From contig JAESUH010000067.1 in NCBI GenBank assembly GCA_016763155.1, forward strand, positions 1 to 33,906: a stretch of DNA of 33,906 nucleotides, in the 5' to 3' direction. Shown here piece by piece: positions 7,730 through 15,711 of this stretch. Each line of letters starts with the position of its first letter. Position 1 is the stretch's first letter. The notes under the pieces are model-generated. The model worked only from the letters and a program-made list of their open reading frames with translations. It had not been told where the DNA came from and did no database searches. This stretch comes from Rhizobiaceae bacterium. GTDB taxonomy: Bacteria > Pseudomonadota > Alphaproteobacteria > Rhizobiales > Rhizobiaceae. The translations under genes were made by a program, and so were the position numbers.

Positions 7730-9982
7730 TTGAGACCATCGGGACAAATCAGGACCGCGGAATTGGACAACGGTCTAATCAAGGTTATTAGGGGATCCAT
7801 CCCCACATTGGGTGCGTTAGGTCGCGTCCTGATGGTGATTTTTTGTGCCTTGTTCGTCCTTGCCGCAGCCATGGGTTCCCAGAGTTCAGCTCAAACCCGC
7901 AGCCTCAAACTCTATTACCTTCACACCGGCGAAAAAGCTACAATCGTCTATAAGCGCAACGGCCAGTACGTTAAAAGTGGCTTGAAAAAAGTGAACAAGT
8001 TTCTGCGTGACTGGCGGCGTAATGAGCCAACAAGAATGGACCCGCGCCTGTTGGATTTGATCTGGGAAGTTTATCGGGAATCCCGTTCCAAAGCCTATAT
8101 CCACGTAATATCCGCTTACCGTTCTCCCAAAACCAATAACATGCTGCGCCGTCGCGGACGTGGTGTTGCCAAGAACAGCCAGCACACATTGGGCAAGGCA
8201 ATGGATTTCTTCTTGCCTGACGTCAAATTGAAAAAACTGCGCAATATCGGGCTGATCAAACAGGCGGGAGGGGTTGGCTATTACCCAACATCTGGGTCAC
8301 CCTTCGTGCATTTAGATACTGGCAGAGTTCGGCATTGGCCGCGCATGAACCGCAAGCAATTGGTGAGAGTTTTCCCCAATGGGCGCACCTTGCATGTTCC
8401 TTCAGATCAAAAGCCTCTGAAAGGCTATAAAGTAGCCAAGGCAAATTATGCCAAATATAAGCGCGGGTCTGGCAAAATTGTCATCGCCAAAGAACCAAAA
8501 ACCAAAAAAAAATGGTCACTATTCGCTCGCTCCGATAAAGCTGAAGAGAACGAAGATAAGATCGCAAATACAACTCCTCTGCCGAAGCCTGTAAAAACTG
8601 TAACAACACCGGTGGTCATGGCCGGCTTGCAAGTTCAAAATGACCCAATCCAGCCTGAACAGACAGAAACTGCCCAGCTACCGCTACATATTCCCATACC
8701 ATCCGTTGCGCCGCGTCCGCAGGTCGCCACCGTGGAAATTGAAGACGTTGAGATTCCCCAAACGGTTGAACCCGAAGTCATTCCAGTGACCGAGCCACCA
8801 GAGCTTGAAATCGTTCCACTGGCAAAAGAGCAAGAGCTCGCTCCTGCAGTATTCCAACAGCAGGAAATTGTCGTTGCCTCTTTGGATAATCAACAAAATA
8901 ACAGTACCGCATTCACAGCAGTGGGGCCGGACGGCCTGCCTATAGATAGCGCTCGCCTAGCCGGCGGGGATGAAACCAACGATACGTTGCAAACGCTGAC
9001 GGCAATTCCCGCATTACGGCCACAACTGCAATCTTCAAACGAAGCTGGAACCTTGCTGGCTTTAGCCGATCCCGTGGAAAGGGATAGGAAAAACGGTATT
9101 ATTCTTAGAGGGTTAGCCTCAAGTAACTCTCCAGAACAGCCGGAACTTTTAGAAACGGAAGCACCAATACCTTCCTTTAGGGTTGCAGCCCTTTCTCCAT
9201 CTGAAATTGAAGACCTTCGCCGCCAAGTTCGCCCGGTCTCTTCCAGCATCAAGCCGTTTGAGGCGCCCACATTGGTGCGGAGCCTGAGACCTGTCGTGGA
9301 CGTTCCTCAAACACCTGAAATTATTTCTGATGCCCTGCCCGAACCTGTAATTCCTGACCCCGCTCCGAAAAAGGAAGAGTTCAAGCTGGTAGAAACTCCG
9401 AAAGAGGAAATCTCTGAAATCACGGTCGCCTCTTTGGATTTGATCGAACCGGGCACAAAATTAAACGATCAAATTGCCATACCGAAGGCTAACCCTAACC
9501 GGGAGGTTTCTACCTCCGAACGGTTTGCGACACCTCAGGCGAGCCCGGGGTCTGATTCTGAGAACATAATTCTGGCAAGTCTCGACAATTCGGTGACCGC
9601 AGCAATTCCGACTAGAAACCCACGATTGTCCTCACTTCGAAGCACTGTGGATACGCCGTTGGAAATTACGACGCCTCAGATAGAAGATACGCCGACCAAC
9701 ATCAGGCCAGCAAAAAAACGGTCACAATCTACAAAGCCGCTTTCTCACTTCACACTGGCAAATTTGGATGAAAATGCCCACGGCAAATGGACCCTGATCC
9801 GAAAAGCCAGCGTTAGGGAAATTGCAGAAATCAGACCCCCTGCCTATGGCAGAAACGCCATCCGCGAATTATCGTCAATCATCCTGACAGCAGGTTTTTC
9901 TCGCGACATCAACGGCCGTTCATCAGATCAATTCAGCGGAAGTTCAGTTGAATTTTTAGCCTTTGCGAAGTTTGAAAAATAG
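7730..9982 (+). CDS. Secreted or membrane-anchored DUF882 (peptidase M15-like) protein with long disordered C-terminal tail
   Basis: A protein of 750 residues from the TTG at 7730; an ATG at 7832 (residue 35) is an alternative that leaves a compact signal peptide (MVIFCALFVLAAAMGSQSSAQ). Residues 57-225 form the DUF882/M15-like domain: LKLYYLHTGEKATI, SAYRSPKTNNMLRRRGRG, and the zinc-ligand pattern His152-x6-Asp159 (SQHTLGKAMDFF) with His194 (PFVHLDTG). Such domains act on, or bind, peptidoglycan in the periplasm. Residues 250-750 are Pro/Glu/Thr/Ser-rich and probably disordered; within them VASLD or LA(S/N)LD recurs at 382, 566, 615 and 676. The terminal 50 residues (RNAIRELSSIILTAGFSRD) look more structured. 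It is probably monocistronic. Catalytic activity is inferred, not shown. Confidence 0.85.
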   Translation: MRPSGQIRTAELDNGLIKVIRGSIPTLGALGRVLMVIFCALFVLAAAMGSQSSAQTRSLKLYYLHTGEKATIVYKRNGQYVKSGLKKVNKFLRDWRRNEPTRMDPRLLDLIWEVYRESRSKAYIHVISAYRSPKTNNMLRRRGRGVAKNSQHTLGKAMDFFLPDVKLKKLRNIGLIKQAGGVGYYPTSGSPFVHLDTGRVRHWPRMNRKQLVRVFPNGRTLHVPSDQKPLKGYKVAKANYAKYKRGSGKIVIAKEPKTKKKWSLFARSDKAEENEDKIANTTPLPKPVKTVTTPVVMAGLQVQNDPIQPEQTETAQLPLHIPIPSVAPRPQVATVEIEDVEIPQTVEPEVIPVTEPPELEIVPLAKEQELAPAVFQQQEIVVASLDNQQNNSTAFTAVGPDGLPIDSARLAGGDETNDTLQTLTAIPALRPQLQSSNEAGTLLALADPVERDRKNGIILRGLASSNSPEQPELLETEAPIPSFRVAALSPSEIEDLRRQVRPVSSSIKPFEAPTLVRSLRPVVDVPQTPEIISDALPEPVIPDPAPKKEEFKLVETPKEEISEITVASLDLIEPGTKLNDQIAIPKANPNREVSTSERFATPQASPGSDSENIILASLDNSVTAAIPTRNPRLSSLRSTVDTPLEITTPQIEDTPTNIRPAKKRSQSTKPLSHFTLANLDENAHGKWTLIRKASVREIAEIRPPAYGRNAIRELSSIILTAGFSRDINGRSSDQFSGSSVEFLAFAKFEK

Positions 9983-10083
9983 CAAAAATTCTACATCGCA
10001 AAGAAAAATCTTGTGATTCGCGCTCATAATTTCTGCCAACACATTAAGCCAAACCTCATTTTTAAAAGCAGCATACGTATCTT

Positions 10084-10101
10084 TCTGATTTTACAATCAG
10101 A
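10084..10101. repeat. Small perfect hairpin between the DUF882 gene and the ydcH-like gene
   Basis: TCTGATT (10084-10090), a TTAC loop and AATCAGA (10095-10101) form a 7-bp perfect stem about 100 bases after the DUF882 stop. No run of T follows, so it is not a classical intrinsic terminator; it could be an mRNA 3' hairpin or an operator. Confidence 0.3.
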
Positions 10102-10185
10102 TTACGCGGAGCCGTTCATTTATTCGACAATTTGCAAAAAATATGATTCACTGTTGGTGTAGGACAACAACATGGAGGTATTTTT

Positions 10186-10365
10186 ATGGCGATAGAGGCC
10201 AGAATTGACACCCTAGAGCAACGTCACCAGCAACTGGAAAGTGATCTGCTGGCAAAACTCAAAAGTCCAGGTTCTAACGACAGTGAAATCGCTGATCTAA
10301 AGCGACAAAAACTGCAAATCAAAGACACCCTGGAACAATTGAAGTCGGGCGACCCACTGCATTAG
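10186..10365 (+). CDS. Small YdcH-family (DUF465) helical protein
   Basis: A 59-residue protein. The sequence MAIEARIDTLEQRHQQLESD, then SEIADLKRQKLQIKDTLEQL, shows two amphipathic helices separated by a short SPGSNDSE turn, which is the layout of the DUF465/YdcH family (L-x3-H near the start, E-I-x2-L-K-R/K-x-K-L-x-(I/L)-K-D in the second helix). The ribosome site GGAGGT lies about 8 nt before the ATG, close to perfect. Function in the family is unknown; members are small cytoplasmic coiled-coil hairpins and often occur as single genes. It is isolated between the DUF882 gene and a convergent TauE-like exporter. Confidence 0.9.
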   Translation: MAIEARIDTLEQRHQQLESDLLAKLKSPGSNDSEIADLKRQKLQIKDTLEQLKSGDPLH

Positions 10366-10434
10366 GTCTGTTCGCTAGAATATATGTTCGAACGGTCTCG
10401 TTTGAAATTATGTAATTGGCCGTTCGGCATACGG

Positions 10435-11199
10435 TTATGCCAATATATTGGACGTTGAAAATCCATCCCACAATAATTTAAGGCCTATAACAAACATCAC
10501 TGTGTAGGTCAGACGGTAATATATATCCTGCGAAACCCTTTTCACCAGCCAAACCCCAAGCAATACAGCCAATATTGCGACAGGCATCAAGGTGAATGAC
10601 GCATTGAGATTGTCTGCTGTGAATTGACCCAGCGCAAAATACGGCACCAGCTTCACCGCATTCATAATCGAAAACATCATAATGCCCGTTCCGGCAAATA
10701 TCATTCGGTCCATCTTCAGTGGAAGCGTATAGGCATTATATGGTGGACCGCCCGCATGGGAAATAAAGCTGGTAAAACCAGAAACAGTTCCCCAGAAAAG
10801 CGCCATCACCCTATTGGGCTTTTTGGCATCAAGTTTCCTGATTTCCCTGATAAACATATTCAGCGCAAATACTATAGCAACAGCCCCGACCAGCAACCGC
10901 ACCATATCTTCCGATACAATCGAAGCCGTAGCCCAGCCAATGGCAATCCCCATCAACCCACCAGGCAACATTTGACGAATGATCGCCCAATTGACCTTGT
11001 TACGATAATTGATAAGGCCAATGACATCCATCAGGATCAATACTGGCAGCATAATTGCTGCCGCCTGAATGGGAGAAATTGCAAGCGCAATGATCGGTGT
11101 GCCAAGCATACCCAGACTGCCCCCAAATCCTCCTTTGGCAATTCCCACCAGCATAACCGCAGGAATTGCAACGTAAAAGAATGACCAGTCAGTTAGCAT
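10435..11199 (-). CDS. TauE/SafE-family membrane exporter (probable sulfite/organosulfonate or unknown anion)
   Basis: A protein of 254 residues with about eight hydrophobic segments. The N-terminal repeat (VGIAKGGFGGSLGMLGTPII) and the second-half counterpart (SGFTSFISHAGGPPYNAYTL) are hallmarks of the TauE/SafE (DUF81) family, whose members export sulfite, sulfoacetate or other small anions across the inner membrane. The substrate here is unknown: no sulfur-oxidation or taurine genes are near. The start at 11199 is an ATG (MLTDWSFFYV). The gene stands alone, convergent with the ydcH-like gene and divergent from the ThiE-like gene. Confidence 0.88.
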   Translation of the reverse strand: MLTDWSFFYVAIPAVMLVGIAKGGFGGSLGMLGTPIIALAISPIQAAAIMLPVLILMDVIGLINYRNKVNWAIIRQMLPGGLMGIAIGWATASIVSEDMVRLLVGAVAIVFALNMFIREIRKLDAKKPNRVMALFWGTVSGFTSFISHAGGPPYNAYTLPLKMDRMIFAGTGIMMFSIMNAVKLVPYFALGQFTADNLNASFTLMPVAILAVLLGVWLVKRVSQDIYYRLTYTVMFVIGLKLLWDGFSTSNILA

Positions 11200-11277
11200 G
11201 ATGGTTACCAGATGAAGCTATGTTTTATAATAAATTATCGGTGCAGAATTAAATCTAAAATATCAGGAACTTACTAA

Positions 11278-11334
11278 ATGAATAAGCGCCTGCTTGACCT
11301 TTTCGCTTTCATGCCAGAAACAGAACCCAAATAA
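11278..11334 (+). CDS. Possible 18-residue small ORF or leader peptide
   Basis: ATG at 11278 opens a frame for MNKRLLDLFAFMPETEPK and a TAA stop at 11332-11334. AGGAA lies about 9 nt upstream, a better ribosome site than chance alone often gives. It ends 30 nt before the ThiE-like gene. It may be a translated leader, a remnant, or an accidental frame; there is no attenuator hairpin that I can recognise. Confidence 0.25.
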   Translation: MNKRLLDLFAFMPETEPK

Positions 11335-11364
11335 CAGTACTATTTTTCAAGAAGGCACCAGCCA

Positions 11365-12036
11365 ATGGGTAGCACAAAAAACCAAACAGCTTCGCAAATC
11401 AATCATTGCCAACTAGTTCTGATTGCATCAGTTTCAGCCTGTACCACCTCTAAACTTAAATCAGCTTTGGAGGATGGAGGCGTCGCAAGCCTGATCATTA
11501 TGGCAGATGAAGCCAATGAGGGAACGTTCGCAGAAGTCTGCAATGAATGGGTCGAGATTGCCCAAAGCAATGATGTCGCAGCCCTTATTGTTGCAGATAC
11601 GCAAATTACCGGACGCTCTGAAGCTGACGGTATTTTCGTTGAAACCGGCATGGAAGACCTTGATGCAGCTCTCGCCAGTTTTTCGCCACAAAAAATTGTA
11701 GGATGTGGAGGATTGAAAGATCGGCATAGAGCTTTGCAAGCTGGAGACAAGCAACCTGATTTCGTGTTTTTTGGAAGATTAAAAGGCGACATCAAAGCCA
11801 TGCCCCACAAGAAAAACCTGGCTCTGGCTGAATGGTGGTCAAATCTAATCGAAACACCATGCATTGTCATGGGTGGCAACGAGATTGACAGCGTCATTGA
11901 ATGTGCCGCCAGTGGCGCAGAATTTGTAGCTTTGAACAAGGCCATATTTGAACATGAAGACGGACCGAAAAAAGCGGTTCAACTGGCTAACAAACTGCTT
12001 GAAGAAAATGCACCTGAATTTGAAGAGGCTAAATAG
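11365..12036 (+). CDS. ThiE-like (thiamine phosphate synthase/TENI fold) protein, divergent active site
   Basis: A protein of 223 residues with the spacing of a TMP synthase/TENI TIM barrel: ASLIIMADEAN, DVAALIVADTQITGRSEADG, QKIVGCGGLKDRHRALQAG, PDFVFFGRLKGD and PCIVMGGNEIDSVIECAASG. The usual synthase signatures are weak or missing: there is no clear H-x-G-x-x-D after the DG turn and no GP-x-F-x-T-x-T-K loop, where this protein has FFGRLKGDIKAMPHKK. It is therefore probably a ThiE-like paralogue, and thiamine synthesis should not be assumed. The ATG has AGAAGG about 8 nt upstream. The downstream Sel1 gene starts on its last stop base, so the two are coupled; this pairing beside efp is, from memory, typical of rhizobia. 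Confidence 0.7.
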   Translation: MGSTKNQTASQINHCQLVLIASVSACTTSKLKSALEDGGVASLIIMADEANEGTFAEVCNEWVEIAQSNDVAALIVADTQITGRSEADGIFVETGMEDLDAALASFSPQKIVGCGGLKDRHRALQAGDKQPDFVFFGRLKGDIKAMPHKKNLALAEWWSNLIETPCIVMGGNEIDSVIECAASGAEFVALNKAIFEHEDGPKKAVQLANKLLEENAPEFEEAK

Positions 12037-13043
12037 TGATAGCAAAACCTGGTTTTTTCCAGTGCTTCAGAAATAAACTAATCGGCCTTTTTTGCGGGCT
12101 GATAATTAGCCTAATCGTGCCTTCCATTGGCCTGGGTGAAGAAACCCAAAACCAATCCGGCAATCCTGAAAAACCAGAAACACCCCCGCTGACAAATACC
12201 GAAACAGCCCCATTACCAAATCAGGCATATGGCGCCTATCAGCGTGGGCAGTATCTAACAGCCTTTAAACTGGCACTACCACTCGCAAATCTTGGTGATC
12301 CAGCCGCGCAAACCCTCATTGCCGAATTGTATGAAAAGGGTTTGGGCATCGCCCGCAATAAAAAAGAGGCAACAGCATGGTATGAGATTGCCGCCAATGC
12401 CGGCAATCGCGAGGCGCAGTTTTCCTTTGCTATTAAATTGCTTGAAGGCAAATATATCAAGGAAGACCGAAAAAGGGCCATGAAACTCATGCAGAGTGCG
12501 GCTGACGCTGGCCATTCTGTTGCAATGTATAATTATGCCCAGCAATTGATCAGCAATAATCCCGGATCAAAAGGTTTTAAGGCAGCAATTCCCTATCTGG
12601 AAAAATCCGCCAGTGCCGGTGTGGTCGATGCGTATTACGCACTTTCCCAGGTTTACGACAGTGGCATGGGCCTCAAATCGCCTGATGCCGCTAAAGCCAA
12701 AACCTGGCTACTCAAGGCAGCGCATGGCGGCGTGGATACCGCCCAAATCGAATTGGCTCTCCAATTGGCAAATGGCAAAGGCGAAAGCAAGGACGAGAAG
12801 TCTGCTCGAAACTGGTTTCAGCGCGCAGCCCTTACCGGCAATGTGATTGCACAAAACCGGCTTGCCCACATGCTGGCCCGCGGCATGGGGGGTCCGGTTA
12901 ATGCGGTTCAATCTGCAAAATGGTATATTCTGGCCCGGCGCGCAGGCCATACGGACTTTCGACTGGATGATTTCTTAGATTCTCTCAGCCGCGAAGACCG
13001 CGCCAAGGCATTGGATGCCGCAAACCATTGGCGTCCGCGCTAG
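12036..13043 (+). CDS. Exported Sel1-repeat (TPR-like) protein
   Basis: A protein of 335 residues that starts with GTG at 12036, overlapping the upstream stop by one base. The N-terminus has a basic patch and a hydrophobic segment (LIGLFCGLIISLIVPSIGLG) expected to act as signal peptide or anchor, then a Pro/Thr/Glu-rich stretch (about 38-62). From about residue 68 onward there are roughly six Sel1 repeats of about 36 residues, seen in A-Q-x-x-(I/L)-A-x-x-(Y/L)-E-x-G-x-G-(V/I) and A-x-x-W-(Y/F/L)-x-x-A-A-x-x-G elements. Such alpha-solenoids mediate protein contacts, often in the periplasm (as in ExoR-like regulators), but no partner is known. It is probably transcribed with the ThiE-like gene. 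Confidence 0.85.
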   Translation: MIAKPGFFQCFRNKLIGLFCGLIISLIVPSIGLGEETQNQSGNPEKPETPPLTNTETAPLPNQAYGAYQRGQYLTAFKLALPLANLGDPAAQTLIAELYEKGLGIARNKKEATAWYEIAANAGNREAQFSFAIKLLEGKYIKEDRKRAMKLMQSAADAGHSVAMYNYAQQLISNNPGSKGFKAAIPYLEKSASAGVVDAYYALSQVYDSGMGLKSPDAAKAKTWLLKAAHGGVDTAQIELALQLANGKGESKDEKSARNWFQRAALTGNVIAQNRLAHMLARGMGGPVNAVQSAKWYILARRAGHTDFRLDDFLDSLSREDRAKALDAANHWRPR

Positions 13044-13194
13044 GCCATGAACCTATAAATTGAATCAAATACCCTCAGGACTTGCAACAATACCCGTTTT
13101 GTGGTCTTGAAGCGGCTAATCTGTTCTGGCGTTCAAATCGGAACCAGCACCCAGATCAGAATACCTATATTTCTTTAAAACCAGAGACGTTTCA

Positions 13195-13758
13195 ATGAAA
13201 ATCAACGGCAATGAAATTAAACCCGGCAATGTTATTGAACATAATGGCAGCATTTGGCTGGCGGTTAAAACCAATGCAGTAAAACCCGGCAAAGGTGGCG
13301 CATTCAATCAGGTGGAAATGAAAAATCTGATTGATGGCACTAAAAGCAATACAAGATTTCGCGCCACAGAAACCGTTGAACAAATCAGGCTGGAACAAAC
13401 AGATTATCAATTTCTCTATGCAGACGGCGACACTCTGTTTTTCATGGATAATAACACTTTCGAACAATTGGAACTTCAAAAATCTTTCGTTGGCGACCGC
13501 GCTGCCTTTCTGCAAGATGGCATGAAAGTAACAGTTGAAAGCCATGAAGAAAGAGCCATTGGCATTCGTCTACCCGATCAAGTGACCCTGGAAATCACCG
13601 AAGCTGATCCCGTGGTCAAAGGACAAACAGTCTCTTCATCCTATAAACCGGCGGTGATGGAAAATGGCCTTCGGGTTATGGTTCCACCTTTCATATCTGC
13701 GGGTGAGCGCATCATTGTTGATACCAATGAAGTGACTTACATCAAGCGCGCCGACTAA
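13195..13758 (+). CDS. efp: Translation elongation factor P
   Basis: A protein of 187 residues with the three-domain EF-P layout and normal length. The KOW-like N-terminal domain carries VKPGKGGAF, with Lys33 at the position that EpmA/EpmB beta-lysylate in many proteobacteria (Lys34 in E. coli). The C-terminal signature [20 protein letters not shown] (about 160-179) is typical. EF-P relieves ribosome stalling at proline runs. No EpmA or EpmB gene is in the window. The ATG at 13195 follows a 151-base non-coding stretch in which I recognise no clear promoter. The IMPase-like gene follows 21 bases downstream and is probably in the same transcript. Confidence 0.97.
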   Translation: MKINGNEIKPGNVIEHNGSIWLAVKTNAVKPGKGGAFNQVEMKNLIDGTKSNTRFRATETVEQIRLEQTDYQFLYADGDTLFFMDNNTFEQLELQKSFVGDRAAFLQDGMKVTVESHEERAIGIRLPDQVTLEITEADPVVKGQTVSSSYKPAVMENGLRVMVPPFISAGERIIVDTNEVTYIKRAD

Positions 13759-13779
13759 CCTCAAAATCCGGCATTTAAA

Positions 13780-14562
13780 ATGGCACGTTCAGCACTCCTG
13801 CAAATAATGACCACCACCGCTTTTCGCGCGGGCAGATCTTTGTCTCGCGATTTTGGCGAGATCCAAAGCTTGCAAGCCTCGGTTAAAAGCTCCAAAGAAT
13901 TCGCTGACGCGGCAGCGCGCAGCAGCACCAAGATCATTCGCGAGCAATTAGTCAAAGCACGACCAGATTTCGGCATGATGATTGATGGCGCGGTTGAACA
14001 AGTCGGCAAGGATAGAAACCATCGCTGGATTGTTAATCCATTGAATGGGAATATCAATTTTGCCCATTCCCAACCTTATTTTGGCATCTCGATTGCCCTG
14101 GAGCACGAAGGCCAAATTGTTGCCGGTGTAATTTATAGCCCGGTGCTGGATGATTTATACGCAGCGGAAAAAGGTACTGGCGCTTTCCACAATGACCGTC
14201 GGTTAAGAACTGCCAATCGCAGTCATCTCTCCGACAGTCTGCTCGGCATGGGCAATTCTTCAAAATCCTCTACCTCCAAAACTCAGTTTTTGAAAAACCA
14301 GGCCATGCTTAGTGGAGAAGTTGCCGACATCAGAATTTTCGGATGCACATGCCTGAGCCTTGCTGCAATCGCTGGTGGCAACCTTGATGCCAGTTTCGAA
14401 ACTGGCATAAATTATTCCGGCGTTGCCGCTGGAATAGTCATTGTTCGGGAAGCTGGCGGTTATGTCACCAACGCTTCAGGAGACAAAAGCCTGATTGATC
14501 AAAGCACGGTGGTCGCTGGAAACTCGGCAATCCACCAAAGATTGCTTAAAATTCTGCCCTAG
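13780..14562 (+). CDS. Inositol-monophosphatase-family protein lacking the metal ligands (probable pseudoenzyme)
   Basis: A protein of 260 residues of normal family length with the IMPase/SuhB fold recognisable from end to end: ARSALLQIM, RWIVNPLNGNINFAHSQPYF, GVIYSPVLDDLYAAEKGTGAF and AAGIVIVREAGGYVTN. Active enzymes have a GEE loop, DPLDGT and WD-x-AAG. Here these are IDG (residues 68-70), N86-P-L-N89-G-N91 and S213-G214-V-A-A-G, so both Asp ligands are Asn, the Glu ligand is Gly, and the C-terminal Asp is Gly. The early Asp in the ADxxAE-like helix is Ala46. The reading frame is otherwise intact, which argues against simple decay. As I recall, canonical versions occupy this efp-adjacent position in relatives. 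A non-catalytic role is inferred; E. coli SuhB works in antitermination apart from its phosphatase. Confidence 0.9.
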   Translation: MARSALLQIMTTTAFRAGRSLSRDFGEIQSLQASVKSSKEFADAAARSSTKIIREQLVKARPDFGMMIDGAVEQVGKDRNHRWIVNPLNGNINFAHSQPYFGISIALEHEGQIVAGVIYSPVLDDLYAAEKGTGAFHNDRRLRTANRSHLSDSLLGMGNSSKSSTSKTQFLKNQAMLSGEVADIRIFGCTCLSLAAIAGGNLDASFETGINYSGVAAGIVIVREAGGYVTNASGDKSLIDQSTVVAGNSAIHQRLLKILP

Positions 14563-14650
14563 AACACCATCTAAGCCTTTTTGACGGTTTTAATTCACTA
14601 AATATCAGGTTAGGTTTCGCCTAATTGATTTGATATGGTGCAATAAAACC

Positions 14651-15658
14651 ATGAAAGGCTCGAAGACCTTGGCCAAACGATTTGATCCACAGCGGCTTTC
14701 TAACCCGCGTATCTTCTTGATGAGCATGGTCATATTTTTGATCATCATCGGTTTTCTTGTAGCAATATTATACAGTCAGATTGCAACAGCATTCATCACT
14801 AATCCCGGCCTGAATGGCCTGATTGTATTCGTACTTGCCTGCGGCGTTCTCTTGGCACTCATACAGGTATTCAGGCTGGTACCCGAAGTTTCCTGGGTAA
14901 ACTCCTTTCGCGAAGGTGCACCAGATCTTGATGGCGCCCGCGAGCCGGTAATGCTGGCACCAATGGCTGCCTTGCTTGGTCAATCCAGGCAGGGCGTTTC
15001 GATTTCCACCCTTTCAATGCAATCCATGCTCGATTCAATTGGCAACAGGCTGGACGAATCCCGCGATACCTCGCGCTATCTGATCGGGCTTCTCGTCTTC
15101 CTCGGCCTGCTGGGCACGTTTTGGGGTTTGTTAGGCACCATTGGCTCAATTGGCGACACGATCCAATCTCTTGACCCAAAATCAGGTGATGCAAACGACG
15201 TGCTTGATGCCCTAAAGGCAGGTTTGAAAACACCGCTTGATGGCATGGGCACAGCCTTTTCATCCTCCTTGTTTGGATTGTCGGGATCTCTGGTTCTTGG
15301 TTTTCTGGATTTGCAGGCAGGACGGGCACAAACAAGATTTTATACCGAACTTGAAAACTGGCTTTCATCGGTAACCGATGTGCGTGCGGATGGATCAGCA
15401 ATAATCAGCGGAACAGATTCTGGTGTCCGCGAAGAATTGGAAAACCTTTCCCGCAAATTACAAAAAGACGCTGGAAGCCCAAAGGCTGCCATGGCCATGG
15501 CAAATCTGGCCGAGGGCATTCAGGGGATGGTTCAGCACTTGCGCACAGACCAAAAATTTATGCGTGAACAAATTGAGCTGCAAGCCAAGCAACAAAAGGA
15601 AGTGACTGATTTGCTACGGCGATTGAACCGCTTCTTTGAAAAGGCCGAAGAAGAATGA
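14651..15658 (+). CDS. MotA/TolQ/ExbB-like inner-membrane proton-channel protein
   Basis: A protein of about 335 residues from the ATG at 14651; the frame opens at a TTG at 14630, but the ATG gives the expected short basic N-terminus. Hydrophobic segments lie at about 20-45 (MVIFLIIIGFLVAILYSQIA), 55-78, and two more in the core: YLIGLLVFLGLLGTFWGLLG, then MGTAFSSSLFGLSGSLVLGF. The last two carry the MotA/TolQ/ExbB core pattern. The C-terminus is a charged helical tail. It precedes an OmpA-like partner by 53 bases, giving a stator-like pair that could use the proton gradient to act on peptidoglycan. There are no flagellar genes nearby. It is widespread in Rhizobiales as far as I recall, with the function undetermined. 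Confidence 0.85.
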   Translation: MKGSKTLAKRFDPQRLSNPRIFLMSMVIFLIIIGFLVAILYSQIATAFITNPGLNGLIVFVLACGVLLALIQVFRLVPEVSWVNSFREGAPDLDGAREPVMLAPMAALLGQSRQGVSISTLSMQSMLDSIGNRLDESRDTSRYLIGLLVFLGLLGTFWGLLGTIGSIGDTIQSLDPKSGDANDVLDALKAGLKTPLDGMGTAFSSSLFGLSGSLVLGFLDLQAGRAQTRFYTELENWLSSVTDVRADGSAIISGTDSGVREELENLSRKLQKDAGSPKAAMAMANLAEGIQGMVQHLRTDQKFMREQIELQAKQQKEVTDLLRRLNRFFEKAEEE

Positions 15659-15711
15659 TGGTCTGTCCAGTTTCACTAAATATCTCCCTGAACAATCCGG
15701 AGCTCCATTAG

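Noticed and set aside
10084-10101. Intrinsic terminator after the DUF882 gene
   Set aside because: The 7-bp stem is AT-rich and no T-run follows, so it is reported only as a hairpin.
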